A DNA stretch of 64,000 bases, taken from positions 1,488,001 to 1,552,000 of the forward strand of contig NZ_CANLVF010000001.1 of the NCBI RefSeq assembly GCF_947494555.1. The letters run 5' to 3'. A program made the position numbers and the translations under genes. The DNA comes from an uncultured Roseibium sp. (GTDB lineage Bacteria; Pseudomonadota; Alphaproteobacteria; Rhizobiales; Stappiaceae). Each line of letters starts with the position of its first letter. Position 1 is the stretch's first letter. The notes under the pieces were generated by a model. The model saw nothing but the letters and a program-made list of their open reading frames with translations. It did not search any database and was not told where the DNA came from. This document shows positions 46,345 through 54,515 of this stretch, in pieces.

Positions 46345-47748
46345 TTAGAATTTACGTAACGGCTCGAGGTTGAGCGGATTTCTGGGCAGGATTGTCGCCG
46401 CCTCGCGCTGGCCGTCTGCCGCTTCAGGTGGAGGAGATACGCTCAGATAGGCCAGCAGGTCTCCGGATGTCGCCCTGAGCTGGTACGTGGAGAACGCATA
46501 AACAGCGCGGACGGAAATCAGTTCGATTTCGCTGTTGAAAAGCGCGTTCTCGGCGTTCAGGACGTCAAGCAGCGTACGCTGTCCGATGTCGTATTCCTGC
46601 CGGTAACCCTCGACCACCTGTCTGTTTGCGGAGAGTTGTTCGCGCAGCGACTGGATCCGGTTGGTTGTCGTGCTGACTGCGGCGAAGGAGCGCTGGATGC
46701 CTTCCTTCAGTTCCCGCCGAACCCGGTCAACGCGAATCTGTGCCTCAGTCAAGCGCTCGCTGTATTCCTGGCTCAGCGCCGTGTCACGACCGCCATTGTA
46801 AAGGTTCCAGGAGAACACGAGCTTGCCGGAATATTCGTTGTTCCGGCCTTCGATGCCACCGACATCGTCGCCAACGGTCGCCTGTCCTTGCAAAGCGACT
46901 TCCGGCAAAAAATTGCCTTTGCTGGCTTCGAACTCAAACTTGGCTGCATCCGCGTCAGCCAATGCAGCCCGAACTGTCGGGTGCGTTTGGACCGCGGAAT
47001 CAACCAGCTGATTGACAGATCCGCCGGGGAGACTTGCCGGCTTTGCAGGTGCAAGCGAGGCGGGCTTCTTGCCGACGACCCGTTCAAATTTCGCGATCGT
47101 GTCGAGGAGGGACTGTTGTACTTCAGAAACAATCACCTCGGCGGCAGCGACCCGTTCCCGGGCTTGTGCAAGGTCCGCAGCACCGGTTTCGCCACCTTCG
47201 AATCGGGTTCGAACATCGGAGAAGATGCGCCGGTGTTTTTGGACGTTCATTCTTGCTTTTGCGAGAATGGCGGTGCTTCTGAGCACGTCAATATAGGATT
47301 CAACCGCATCGAGCGCGATTGCCTCGGACCGCTCCATGACGCGCAAAGCGGCACCGTCAACCCGTGCGCTCTGCCGATAGATCTCGTTCACCGACGTGAA
47401 GCCGTCGAAAAGCAGCTGCTGAACAGTCAGGGTGAATTCTTTTGAAAACCGCCATTTGTCGTTTTCGTCGGCGCTGAATGAATTGGGCCGGTCCAAACGT
47501 TCGGGGCCGAGTTCAGCAGAAAGGTCCAGAGTGGGAAGGAACGCGCCCTGCGAGCGACGATACTCATAGTCACGCGCACGCCTGTTGGCCGCAGACTCCA
47601 AGACGTCCGGATTTGTCGAGACAGCTTCCTGAACGATCTGCCGGAGATCCGCCGCATAGGATCCTTCCACCAGACACACGCTCAAAAGGAGGGCCGCTAT
47701 TGTACGCATAGACCACAGTGCCACTTTTTTGTTTTTGTTCGGGTGCAC
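46345..47748 (-). CDS. TolC-family outer membrane channel (LapE-like)
   Basis: Outer-membrane efflux protein of up to 467 residues with the two OEP repeats: LRQIVQEAVSTNPDVLESAA at the start and TALSQEYSERLTEAQIRVD, YRQEYDIGQRTLLDVLNAEN near the end, the latter being a hallmark of type I secretion TolC proteins. The frame opens at GTG 47748, but TATAAT at 47752-47757 looks like the -10 box, so translation probably begins at ATG 47709, which starts a clean signal peptide (LLLSVCLVEGSYA). It is the first gene of the secretion operon, separated from the exporter by a stem-loop. Confidence 0.9.
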   Translation of the reverse strand: MHPNKNKKVALWSMRTIAALLLSVCLVEGSYAADLRQIVQEAVSTNPDVLESAANRRARDYEYRRSQGAFLPTLDLSAELGPERLDRPNSFSADENDKWRFSKEFTLTVQQLLFDGFTSVNEIYRQSARVDGAALRVMERSEAIALDAVESYIDVLRSTAILAKARMNVQKHRRIFSDVRTRFEGGETGAADLAQARERVAAAEVIVSEVQQSLLDTIAKFERVVGKKPASLAPAKPASLPGGSVNQLVDSAVQTHPTVRAALADADAAKFEFEASKGNFLPEVALQGQATVGDDVGGIEGRNNEYSGKLVFSWNLYNGGRDTALSQEYSERLTEAQIRVDRVRRELKEGIQRSFAAVSTTTNRIQSLREQLSANRQVVEGYRQEYDIGQRTLLDVLNAENALFNSEIELISVRAVYAFSTYQLRATSGDLLAYLSVSPPPEAADGQREAATILPRNPLNLEPLRKF

Positions 47749-48039
47749 ACTATTATACCTTCGCCCGCATGCCCATGCCTAGATTGTTCTGCATGGCGTG
47801 TAATCATTCCTGGTGTTGCTATCGCGCAACGAATTCAATGTAAAGACCGCATTTTAGCGAGTTTTTTAATCTTTTGTTTACTATAGTTTGAAGTTTTTTA
47901 AACAACTAAAAAGTGCATCCCAAGTTGAAGCTGCAAAAATCGGGTAAAAAACCGTTATTCAAGAGCGCTTTTGATCCAACGCGTGGAATAACTTGCCCAT
48001 ATTTATTTGTGGATCAAATTTCAGAAATAGGCGCGCGGC
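47749..48039. promoter_or_regulatory. AT-rich promoter region of the secretion operon
   Basis: A 291-bp AT-rich gap between the TolC-like gene and the lysR-type gene. On the minus strand it has TATAAT at 47752-47757 upstream of the TolC gene; no clear -35 is seen, so an activator may be needed. No gene is supported. Confidence 0.45.
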
Positions 48040-48930
48040 CTAAAAGCCTCCACCTGCCCGAACTTCGACGGCGACGTCGAGAAAGCTCCGTATAAGGCGA
48101 AGTTCGCGCTTGTCCGCCGGTATTGCGATGCAATCGCGGTATTCTTCAGGCATCTCTTCCACATCGACGGCGACGAGATTGTCTGATGGAAAGAGGCTCC
48201 GTTCAAGCAACAAGCCTATCCCGAGATTGTGAAGCACAGCTTCTTTGACCATTGGAAAAGTCGTGGTTCGCAGGATCCTGAAAAAGTCGAGATTGTATTC
48301 GTGCATCTTGGCGCGCACGATCTTCTGCGTGAGGGATCCGTCTTCCGGCAAGACAAGTGTTTCAGCCTGCAGGTCTCGCAGCGAAATGCTGTTGCGTGAG
48401 GCGAGGGGATGATCTTTGCGCATATGCGCCTTGTATCGTGATCTGCGAAGTTCGTGGGTATAAAGGGCGGCGCTTTCCTCAGGTTCGGTTGCGATTGCGA
48501 TATCGATCCTGCGCTCGGCGAGCAGGGTCATCGCCGTTGTCCAATTGAAGAGAGTGAAGTCGATCTGCACCTGAGGATAAAGTTTTCCGTATTGCGCAAC
48601 GATCGGCATTGCGGGGCGGGGGGCATTTGCGATCAGCCTGATATGGCCGTCGGTGAGGGCGCTGAAGTCGCTCACTTTTTCATTGACGAGCTGTTCCATC
48701 GTCGCAAGGCGGTCGGATATGGCAAACAATTCTGTACCTGCGCGAGTCAATTCCAGTCCACTGCGGCGCCGGACGAACAATTGCGTACCCATCAACGTTT
48801 CCAGTTTGCCAACGTGCTGTGTGATCGATGATTGGGTGACGCCAAGGACATTTGCGGCCAGCGAGAAGCTGCCTTCACGCGCAACATAGGTGAAAGCCTT
48901 GATCTGATAGGGACTTGGAGGGGTGTTCAT
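48040..48930 (-). CDS. LysR family transcriptional regulator
   Basis: LTTR of 296 residues: N-terminal winged HTH (YQIKAFTYVAREGSFSLAAN, LGVTQSSITQHVGKLE) and a type 2 periplasmic-binding-like effector domain (HIRLIANAPRPAMPIVAQYG). VTQSSITQHVGKLETLMGTQ is textbook LTTR DNA recognition. It is divergent from the Ugp-type ABC operon, with a T-N11-A palindrome between, so it probably controls that operon and itself. Effector unknown; similar regulators sit next to phosphonate or aminoethylphosphonate genes. Confidence 0.92.
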   Translation of the reverse strand: MNTPPSPYQIKAFTYVAREGSFSLAANVLGVTQSSITQHVGKLETLMGTQLFVRRRSGLELTRAGTELFAISDRLATMEQLVNEKVSDFSALTDGHIRLIANAPRPAMPIVAQYGKLYPQVQIDFTLFNWTTAMTLLAERRIDIAIATEPEESAALYTHELRRSRYKAHMRKDHPLASRNSISLRDLQAETLVLPEDGSLTQKIVRAKMHEYNLDFFRILRTTTFPMVKEAVLHNLGIGLLLERSLFPSDNLVAVDVEEMPEEYRDCIAIPADKRELRLIRSFLDVAVEVRAGGGF

Positions 48931-48970
48931 GACAGTTCCGTGTTAACAGCGCTGCCAAACCTTAGCTCGC

Positions 48971-48985
48971 ATTAGAAACACTAAT
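48971..48985. promoter_or_regulatory. LysR-type T-N11-A binding site
   Basis: ATTAG-AAACA-CTAAT is an inverted repeat with T and A separated by 11 bases, the LTTR recognition pattern, in the divergent promoter between the LysR gene (40 bp away) and the ABC operon (60 bp away). Confidence 0.6.
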
Positions 48986-49044
48986 ATTACGTCACATCCG
49001 TTTTATTCTGTCTGTCTAGGTTGCCCGGGAAACGGGAGCCTTAG

Positions 49045-50202
49045 ATGACTGCGATTTCATTATCGGCGATAGAAAAGAGTTTTGGGACGACCTCGGTTCT
49101 GAACGGAATCGACCTCGACATTGCAGATGGCGAGTTCCTGACGCTTGTCGGACCGTCAGGATGCGGGAAATCGACCCTCTTGCGGATACTCGCGGGATTG
49201 GAAGCACCAAGTGCGGGTGCTGTTGTGATCGGTGGCCGGACTGTGAACGACGTGCGACCGGCCAGGCGAAACCTTGCGATGGTGTTTCAGTCCTATGCGC
49301 TCTATCCGCATTTGACGGTTGCGCAAAACATGGCGACACCGCTCAAACTTCGCGATCTTTCGATTGCCGGTCGTTTGCCGCTGTTGGGGCCTGTCCTCGC
49401 CCGCGGTCAATACAAGGCAATTGTGGAACAGGTTCGCGAAACCGCGCAGATCCTGAAGATCGATCATCTGCTGGATCGCAAACCCGGTCAATTATCGGGC
49501 GGGCAACGGCAAAGAGCGGCACTAGGCCGTGCCATGGTCCGCAAACCCGTTGCTTTCCTCATGGACGAGCCACTTTCCAACCTCGATGCCGCGCTGCGCA
49601 TTCACATGCGTTCAGAGCTCGCCGAGTTGCACCGCTCATTGAAGACGACATTCGTCTATGTGACACACGATCAGGCCGAGGCATTGACGATGTCCGACCG
49701 GATGGCAGTTATGATGGACGGCGAGATCCTTCAACTCGGCGCGCCGCAGGCCGTCTACAACGATCCTCAGGACATACGGGTTGCTGAGTTTGTCGGCGCT
49801 CCCAAAATCAATCTCCTGCCAGGTTCGCTCGACAACAACGGATACGCCCGCTGCGGCGAAATCGTGCTGTCGCGTGCAGCAACGAAGGGTGTTGTCGGGT
49901 CGGTCAGCATCGGGCTGCGTCCCGAACACCTGTCTCTGAGCGACAAGGGCGCGCCGGAGGCGCTTTCGGGACAGGTCGTGCACAAGGAAAATCTGGGGGC
50001 CGACATCTTCCTGCACGTATCGGTTCTGAACGGCTCTCAAAGGCTTGTTGTGCGGGTATCGCCGCATGAAGGGCAGGGAACTTCCTTCGGCCAGACGGTC
50101 CACATCATTCGCGAACACGGCCAGGCGCTCGTCTTTGGCAAGGACGGCAAAAGGCTGGATCTGAAGAATACCGACACCGGCACCGTTGCCGAGGTGGCGT
50201 GA
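49045..50202 (+). CDS. ABC importer ATPase, UgpC/MalK type
   Basis: ATPase of 385 residues with a C-terminal OB-type (TOBE) extension. Walker A GPSGCGKST, Q-loop FQSYALYPHLTV, signature LSGGQRQRAALGRA, Walker B FLMDEPLSNLDA and VTHDQAEALTMSDRMAVM. This class powers import of sugars and sn-glycerol-3-phosphate type substrates. GGGAG precedes the ATG. An extra stretch after the Q-loop (AGRLPLLGPVLARGQYKAIV) is an unusual insertion. The stop overlaps the next gene's start (TGATG). Confidence 0.93.
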   Translation: MTAISLSAIEKSFGTTSVLNGIDLDIADGEFLTLVGPSGCGKSTLLRILAGLEAPSAGAVVIGGRTVNDVRPARRNLAMVFQSYALYPHLTVAQNMATPLKLRDLSIAGRLPLLGPVLARGQYKAIVEQVRETAQILKIDHLLDRKPGQLSGGQRQRAALGRAMVRKPVAFLMDEPLSNLDAALRIHMRSELAELHRSLKTTFVYVTHDQAEALTMSDRMAVMMDGEILQLGAPQAVYNDPQDIRVAEFVGAPKINLLPGSLDNNGYARCGEIVLSRAATKGVVGSVSIGLRPEHLSLSDKGAPEALSGQVVHKENLGADIFLHVSVLNGSQRLVVRVSPHEGQGTSFGQTVHIIREHGQALVFGKDGKRLDLKNTDTGTVAEVA

Positions 50203-51122
50203 TGCAGACCGCGAAGGCGCACTGGTGGTTTGTCGGCCCCGCCCTGTTTTTGATGGTTGTCATCCTGCTGATGCCGATTGCCATTGCAGGTGCCTTGAGC
50301 TTTACCAGCTACAGTCTCGGAAACCCGGGTGCCGAATTTGTCGGCCTGGAGAATTACGAGAAGATCTTCACGCGCTCCACTTACGAGAAAATGTTTGGGG
50401 CAACCTTCCGGTATGTCTTCGTCGTCGTGCCGCTGTCCGTGGGGCTTGGCATTGGAGCAGCGCTCCTGATCAATTCCACAAGGCGCTTCGGCGATCTCTA
50501 CAAGACGATCTATTTTCTCCCCGTCATGGCGGCACTGATTGCAATGGCCATCGTCTGGGAGTTCGCCTTCCATCCGACAATCGGCATCGTCAATTCGACG
50601 CTCGAAAGGGGCTGCGGATCGTTTCTGGAGGCCTGGTCCTGGTATGCGACGGGCTGCGAACGCAGCTTCCCGCTCTGGCTGACCGACCGCGACTACGCGA
50701 TATGGACCGTGGCCTTCATTGGTGTGTGGCAGGGCTTCGGCTTCAACATGGTGCTCTACCTTGCCGGGCTGACGTCCGTGCCGCGCGAGCTTTATCACGC
50801 CGCCGAGATGGATGGAGCCGAGACCGCCTGGGACCGGTTCCGGCTGGTCACCTGGCCCATGCTTGGCCCGACAACCGTCTTCGTCGTCACGATCTCCTTC
50901 ATCCGCTCCTTCCAGGTTTTCGACACGGTCGAGGCGTTCTACCCGCAGGGGGGAGGGCCGTCGAAGTCGGTCTATGTGATGATGTTCGCAATCTACGAAA
51001 AGGCGATCCAGCAAAACCTGATGGGCATTGGGGCCGCGATTACCGTGGTCTTCCTGGCCTTCGTCATGTTCCTCACGCTGATGCAGCGCTGGCTCGTTGA
51101 AAGAAGGGTGCACTACACATGA
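50202..51122 (+). CDS. ABC importer permease, UgpA/MalF type
   Basis: Inner-membrane permease of about 306 residues with six TM segments and the coupling motif EMDGAETAWDRFRLVTWPML (EAA loop). The ATG at 50202 overlaps the ATPase stop; a GTG one codon upstream is also in frame. Cysteines in GCGSF and GCERSF lie in a long periplasmic loop and may form a disulfide, which is unusual. Its stop overlaps the next start by ATGA, so all three genes are translationally coupled. Confidence 0.92.
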   Translation: MQTAKAHWWFVGPALFLMVVILLMPIAIAGALSFTSYSLGNPGAEFVGLENYEKIFTRSTYEKMFGATFRYVFVVVPLSVGLGIGAALLINSTRRFGDLYKTIYFLPVMAALIAMAIVWEFAFHPTIGIVNSTLERGCGSFLEAWSWYATGCERSFPLWLTDRDYAIWTVAFIGVWQGFGFNMVLYLAGLTSVPRELYHAAEMDGAETAWDRFRLVTWPMLGPTTVFVVTISFIRSFQVFDTVEAFYPQGGGPSKSVYVMMFAIYEKAIQQNLMGIGAAITVVFLAFVMFLTLMQRWLVERRVHYT

Positions 51123-52054
51123 GCGAGGCAAGCCTGCCGGCGACAAGCCCGGTTTCCCTTCCTGCCTTCCGGTTTTCGGCGGCTGAGACGATCAAGCATG
51201 TCGTCCTGATCCTCGGAAGCCTGATCGTTCTGCTGCCGTTCTACGTGATGCTGAGCTACAGCTTCAAAAGCCCGGCAGAGATCATGCAGAACACGGGCGG
51301 GTTCTTCGGAACGCAGGAGCTGTTCCGGGACGACTATTGCATCAAGCTCGGCAGGGATGCCGCCGACTGCATGGTGACGCCGTTCATCTACAACTATACC
51401 ACGGCATTCGAAAAGGCACCGCTGATCCGCTACCTCTTCAACGGCGTCGTGGTGACCGCATCGATCTTCTTCATTCAGGTGCTTGTCGCTCTGCCTTGCG
51501 CCTACGCGCTTGCCAAGCTGCGCTTCTGGGGACGGGAAGCCGTCTTCGGCCTCGTTCTCTTCTGCCTGCTCATCCCCGTCCACGCCATTGCGCTGCCGCT
51601 CTACATCATGCTGGCGAAGCTCGGCCTGACCAACACCTACGCCGCGCTTGTCATTCCGTGGACGATCTCGGTCTTCGGCATCTTCCTGATGCGGCAGTTC
51701 TTCATGACCGTTCCCGACGATCTGATCGATGCGGCGCGCATGGATGGCATGAGCGAGTTTTCAATCATCTGGAATGTGATGCTGCCGACCGCAATCCCCG
51801 CGCTTCTGGCCTTTGCGATCTTTTCGGTCGTCGCGCACTGGAACGACTATTTCTGGCCACGCATCGTGGTCACCGGAGACCGGTCCCTGTTCACGCCGCC
51901 TCTCGGCCTTCGCGAATTCAAGGGCGATGCGGATGGCGACAATTTCGGACCGATGATGGCCACTGCGACCATCATCGTCGCGCCCTTGATCGTAGCCTTC
52001 ATGATCGCGCAGAGGCGCTTCATCGAAGGCATCACCCTGTCGGGGATGAAATGA
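51119..52054 (+). CDS. ABC importer permease, UgpE/MalG type
   Basis: Second permease of the pair, 311 residues with six TM segments and the coupling loop RMDGMSEFSIIWNVMLPTAI. A periplasmic stretch between TM1 and TM2 has two cysteines (YCIKLGRDAADCM), matching the odd cysteine-bearing loop of its partner. A strong stem-loop lies 15 bp after its stop, before the binding-protein gene. Confidence 0.92.
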   Translation: MSEASLPATSPVSLPAFRFSAAETIKHVVLILGSLIVLLPFYVMLSYSFKSPAEIMQNTGGFFGTQELFRDDYCIKLGRDAADCMVTPFIYNYTTAFEKAPLIRYLFNGVVVTASIFFIQVLVALPCAYALAKLRFWGREAVFGLVLFCLLIPVHAIALPLYIMLAKLGLTNTYAALVIPWTISVFGIFLMRQFFMTVPDDLIDAARMDGMSEFSIIWNVMLPTAIPALLAFAIFSVVAHWNDYFWPRIVVTGDRSLFTPPLGLREFKGDADGDNFGPMMATATIIVAPLIVAFMIAQRRFIEGITLSGMK

Positions 52055-52068
52055 CCCGGCCGATTTGC

Positions 52069-52090
52069 GGGACCGCCAGGAGGCGGTCCC
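52069..52090 (+). other. Stem-loop between permease and binding-protein genes
   Basis: GGGACCGCC pairs with GGCGGTCCC around AGGA. With the hairpin at 53459-53484 it brackets the binding-protein gene. It may be an RNase stop or weak terminator that sets different mRNA levels. Confidence 0.6.
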
Positions 52091-52175
52091 ATCACCGAAA
52101 TCCCACTGAAGGGATCACCAGGGAACGGGCGAGTTTGGCGACCTGCCGTTCCCCCGGCAACAGACGGAGAGTTCC

Positions 52176-53435
52176 ATGAAAAAGACCCTCACCGCAATAG
52201 CAATGCTGTTCGCGGCTTCGGCCGCACAGGCTGAAGACAAGATTACAATCGAGTTCGCTTATCCTTACAGCCACTTGTTCGATGTGACCTATGAAAAGAT
52301 CCTGCCCAAGTTCAACGAGCAGCATCCCAACATCGACGTGAAGATCCGGGCGACCTACGAATCCTACGAAGACGGCACCAACACCATCCTGCGTGAGGCA
52401 GTCGCCGGCACGTTGCCCGACGTCACCATGCAAGGCCTCAACCGCCAGGCGATCCTTGTCGAGAAGGGAATCGCCAAGTCGCTTGAGCCCTTCATCCTCA
52501 GAGAGGAAGACTTCGCCAAGGACGGGTATCACGATGCCATGCTGGCACTCGGCACGTTCAACGACGACATCTACGGCCTGCCGTTTTCGGTCTCGCTTCC
52601 GGTAGGTTACTACAACATGGACGTCATGGCGAAGGCCGGAATCACGTCCGCCGATCAGCTTCCCAAAACCTGGGACGAGGTTGTCGAGGTGTGTGGAACG
52701 CTGCGGGAAGCGGGCGTGAGGAACCCGATGTTCTGGGGCTGGAACATCACCGGCAACTGGTTCCTGCAGGCACTGATGTGGTCGCAGGACAAGGCGACCA
52801 TGGAAGGCAACGAAATTCAGATTGCATCGCCGGAGGGCCTGAAAGCCCTTGAGACCATGAAAGGCATTTTCCGGGGCTGCGACATGCAGAACATCGAGTG
52901 GAAGGCAGCGCTTGCATCCTTCTCCGCCGGTGAGATCGGCATGATGTTCTGGTCGACTTCTGCGCTGGGCGCGGTCGAACGTGCCAAGGGCGATTTTGAG
53001 CTGAAGACAAACGAATATCCGGGTCTGGTTTCAAGCGGTCCGATGGGCCTGCCGGCTGGTGGCAACGCCGCCATGCTGGTCTCCACCAGCGACGATCCGA
53101 AGGTTCTGGACGCGTCCTGGAAATGGCTGAAGTTCATCACCTCCGGTGAAGGCGCTGCCGATGTGGCCCGCACGACCGGCTACATGCCGCCGAACAAGGC
53201 CGCCAACGAAGTCATCCTTGCCGATTTCTACAAGCAGAACCCGAACAAGGAAACGGCCGTGCGTCAGCTGCCGCTGCTGCGCGATTGGCAGGCCTACCCG
53301 GGCGACAACGGCCTTGCGATCACACAGGTGATTTATGACGGCATCGAGGGCATCGTCACAGGTGAATTCGAGGACATGGGAGAACTGCAGGAAGAACTGA
53401 CCGAAGAAGTTCAGGACCTGCTGCCGTCCAATTAA
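52176..53435 (+). CDS. Periplasmic binding protein, UgpB-like
   Basis: Family 1 extracellular solute-binding protein of 419 residues. Signal peptide 1-19 (LTAIAMLFAASAAQA) after a GGAGAG ribosome site. The mature protein has the ordinary lobes: YEKILPKFNEQHPNIDVKIR, LPDVTMQGLNRQAILVEKGI, and WKWLKFITSGEGAADVARTTGYMP near the end. With UgpAEC-type partners and a metallophosphoesterase downstream, the ligand is probably a glycerophospho compound such as a glycerophosphodiester. Sequence alone does not exclude a sugar. Confidence 0.9.
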   Translation: MKKTLTAIAMLFAASAAQAEDKITIEFAYPYSHLFDVTYEKILPKFNEQHPNIDVKIRATYESYEDGTNTILREAVAGTLPDVTMQGLNRQAILVEKGIAKSLEPFILREEDFAKDGYHDAMLALGTFNDDIYGLPFSVSLPVGYYNMDVMAKAGITSADQLPKTWDEVVEVCGTLREAGVRNPMFWGWNITGNWFLQALMWSQDKATMEGNEIQIASPEGLKALETMKGIFRGCDMQNIEWKAALASFSAGEIGMMFWSTSALGAVERAKGDFELKTNEYPGLVSSGPMGLPAGGNAAMLVSTSDDPKVLDASWKWLKFITSGEGAADVARTTGYMPPNKAANEVILADFYKQNPNKETAVRQLPLLRDWQAYPGDNGLAITQVIYDGIEGIVTGEFEDMGELQEELTEEVQDLLPSN

Positions 53436-53458
53436 TCCACACTTCATTCCACGACATG

Positions 53459-53484
53459 CTGCTGCCCGTGCAAACGGGCAGCAG
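53459..53484 (+). other. Stem-loop with GCAA tetraloop after the binding-protein gene
   Basis: CTGCTGCCCGT pairs perfectly with ACGGGCAGCAG around GCAA, a stable GNRA loop, 23 bp after the stop. No T-run, so it is more likely an mRNA 3'-end stabiliser that raises binding-protein transcript levels over the next gene. Confidence 0.65.
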
Positions 53485-53513
53485 TTCAATCCGAACAATA
53501 ACCGGAGGAAGAC

Positions 53514-54338
53514 GTGAAACTTCTTCAGCTGACCGATATTCACCTGACGACGCCCGGTGAAACCATCGGGGGCCGCGAGCCTAACGACAATTTCAAAAAA
53601 GCACTCGATCATGCCATCACGCATCATCTGGACGCGGATGCGCTGGTCATCACAGGCGATCTATCCGACTGGGGCGACCGTGCCGACTACCTACGGCTCA
53701 AGGACCTGATCGCCGCCACGCCGGTCCCGGTCTCCCTATGCATCGGCAATCACGACGAACGCGACGTGTTCGCCTCCGTCTTTCCAGAACTTGTCGACGA
53801 AAACGGCTTTGTCCAATCGGCCCTGGATCTTCCGGGAGGCCGCGCACTCCTTCTCGACACGTGGGGCCCGAATTCGCATGCAGGATTTTACTGCGACAAG
53901 CGCCTGCGCTGGCTTGACGCGGAGTTGAGCGCAGCGCCGGATCTTGTCTTCCTTTTCATGCATCATAACCCTGTCCCGATTGGCATTGCGCCGATGGACA
54001 AGATCATGCTGCAGGATGCCGAGGCATTCGGAGCTGTGGTGAGGAAACATAAGTCCAGGATCCGGCACATCTTCCACGGCCATTGTCATCTGCCGCTGTG
54101 CGGGTCGCTCCACGGCGTGCCCTTCAGTGCACCGCGCGGAACCAATCACGCCGGCTGGCCGGATTTCGGAAATGGGGGAAACCTGAGCGCGTCGGACCTC
54201 TGTGAAAGCTACGCGGTCATCCTTGCCGACGAAACGTCCGTCATGGTCCATATGGTCGAATTTGGCTATCAGGGTGAAATACGGCGCGAAGGATCCCCTG
54301 ACTATGCTGACTGGAATCGGTTGACCATGGTCAGGTGA
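53514..54338 (+). CDS. Metallophosphoesterase (GpdQ/CpdA-like phosphodiesterase)
   Basis: Dinuclear-metal phosphodiesterase of 274 residues with all five family motifs: DIH (D8, H10), GD at 48-49, GNHD at 78-81, MHHN and HGHCH. No signal peptide, so it acts in the cytosol. GpdQ-like enzymes hydrolyse glycerophosphodiesters and CpdA hydrolyses cyclic AMP; as the last gene of a Ugp-type importer operon, cleavage of the imported diester is the likelier job. GTG start with GGAGGA upstream. The chain LQLTDIHL at the start is canonical. Confidence 0.9.
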   Translation: MKLLQLTDIHLTTPGETIGGREPNDNFKKALDHAITHHLDADALVITGDLSDWGDRADYLRLKDLIAATPVPVSLCIGNHDERDVFASVFPELVDENGFVQSALDLPGGRALLLDTWGPNSHAGFYCDKRLRWLDAELSAAPDLVFLFMHHNPVPIGIAPMDKIMLQDAEAFGAVVRKHKSRIRHIFHGHCHLPLCGSLHGVPFSAPRGTNHAGWPDFGNGGNLSASDLCESYAVILADETSVMVHMVEFGYQGEIRREGSPDYADWNRLTMVR

Positions 54339-54353
54339 AGATCGTCTCAAGTT

Positions 54354-54386
54354 CCTTGGCGGTAAGGGATCCGGCGGCCGCCAAGG
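54354..54386 (+). terminator. Stem-loop, probable terminator of the ABC operon
   Basis: CCTTGGCGG pairs perfectly with CCGCCAAGG over a 15-nt loop, 16 bp after the phosphodiesterase stop. The T-run after it is only three bases, so termination may be partial. Confidence 0.45.
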
Positions 54387-54392
54387 CCGCTT

Positions 54393-54421
54393 TGTCACAG
54401 TCTCTTCCTGAAACTGTCACA
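54393..54421 (+). promoter_or_regulatory. Pho-box-like direct repeat upstream of phnM
   Basis: TGTCACA at 54393-54399 recurs at 54415-54421, exactly 22 bp (two 11-bp turns) apart, the spacing of PhoB sites, with a weaker middle repeat. It lies about 95 bp before phnM. PhoB binding under phosphate starvation is inferred from the pattern. Confidence 0.55.
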
Positions 54422-54515
54422 AATTGCTCGGCGTTTAGGGGTAGAAGGCCGTTTTTCTGATAAACACCGCCGCCGTTCCGATTCGCTCCGGAGCGTTGCA
54501 AAGCTGGAGCGTGAT

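Noticed and set aside
48989-49014. Pho-box candidate before the Ugp-type operon
   Set aside because: The two half-site-like words are 19 bp apart, not 11 or 22, and the second is CTGTCTG; the LysR box is better supported.
50037-51146. Minus-strand open frame of 369 codons rich in His/Asp/Arg
   Set aside because: Antisense to the UgpA-type permease and the end of the ATPase; no domain features.
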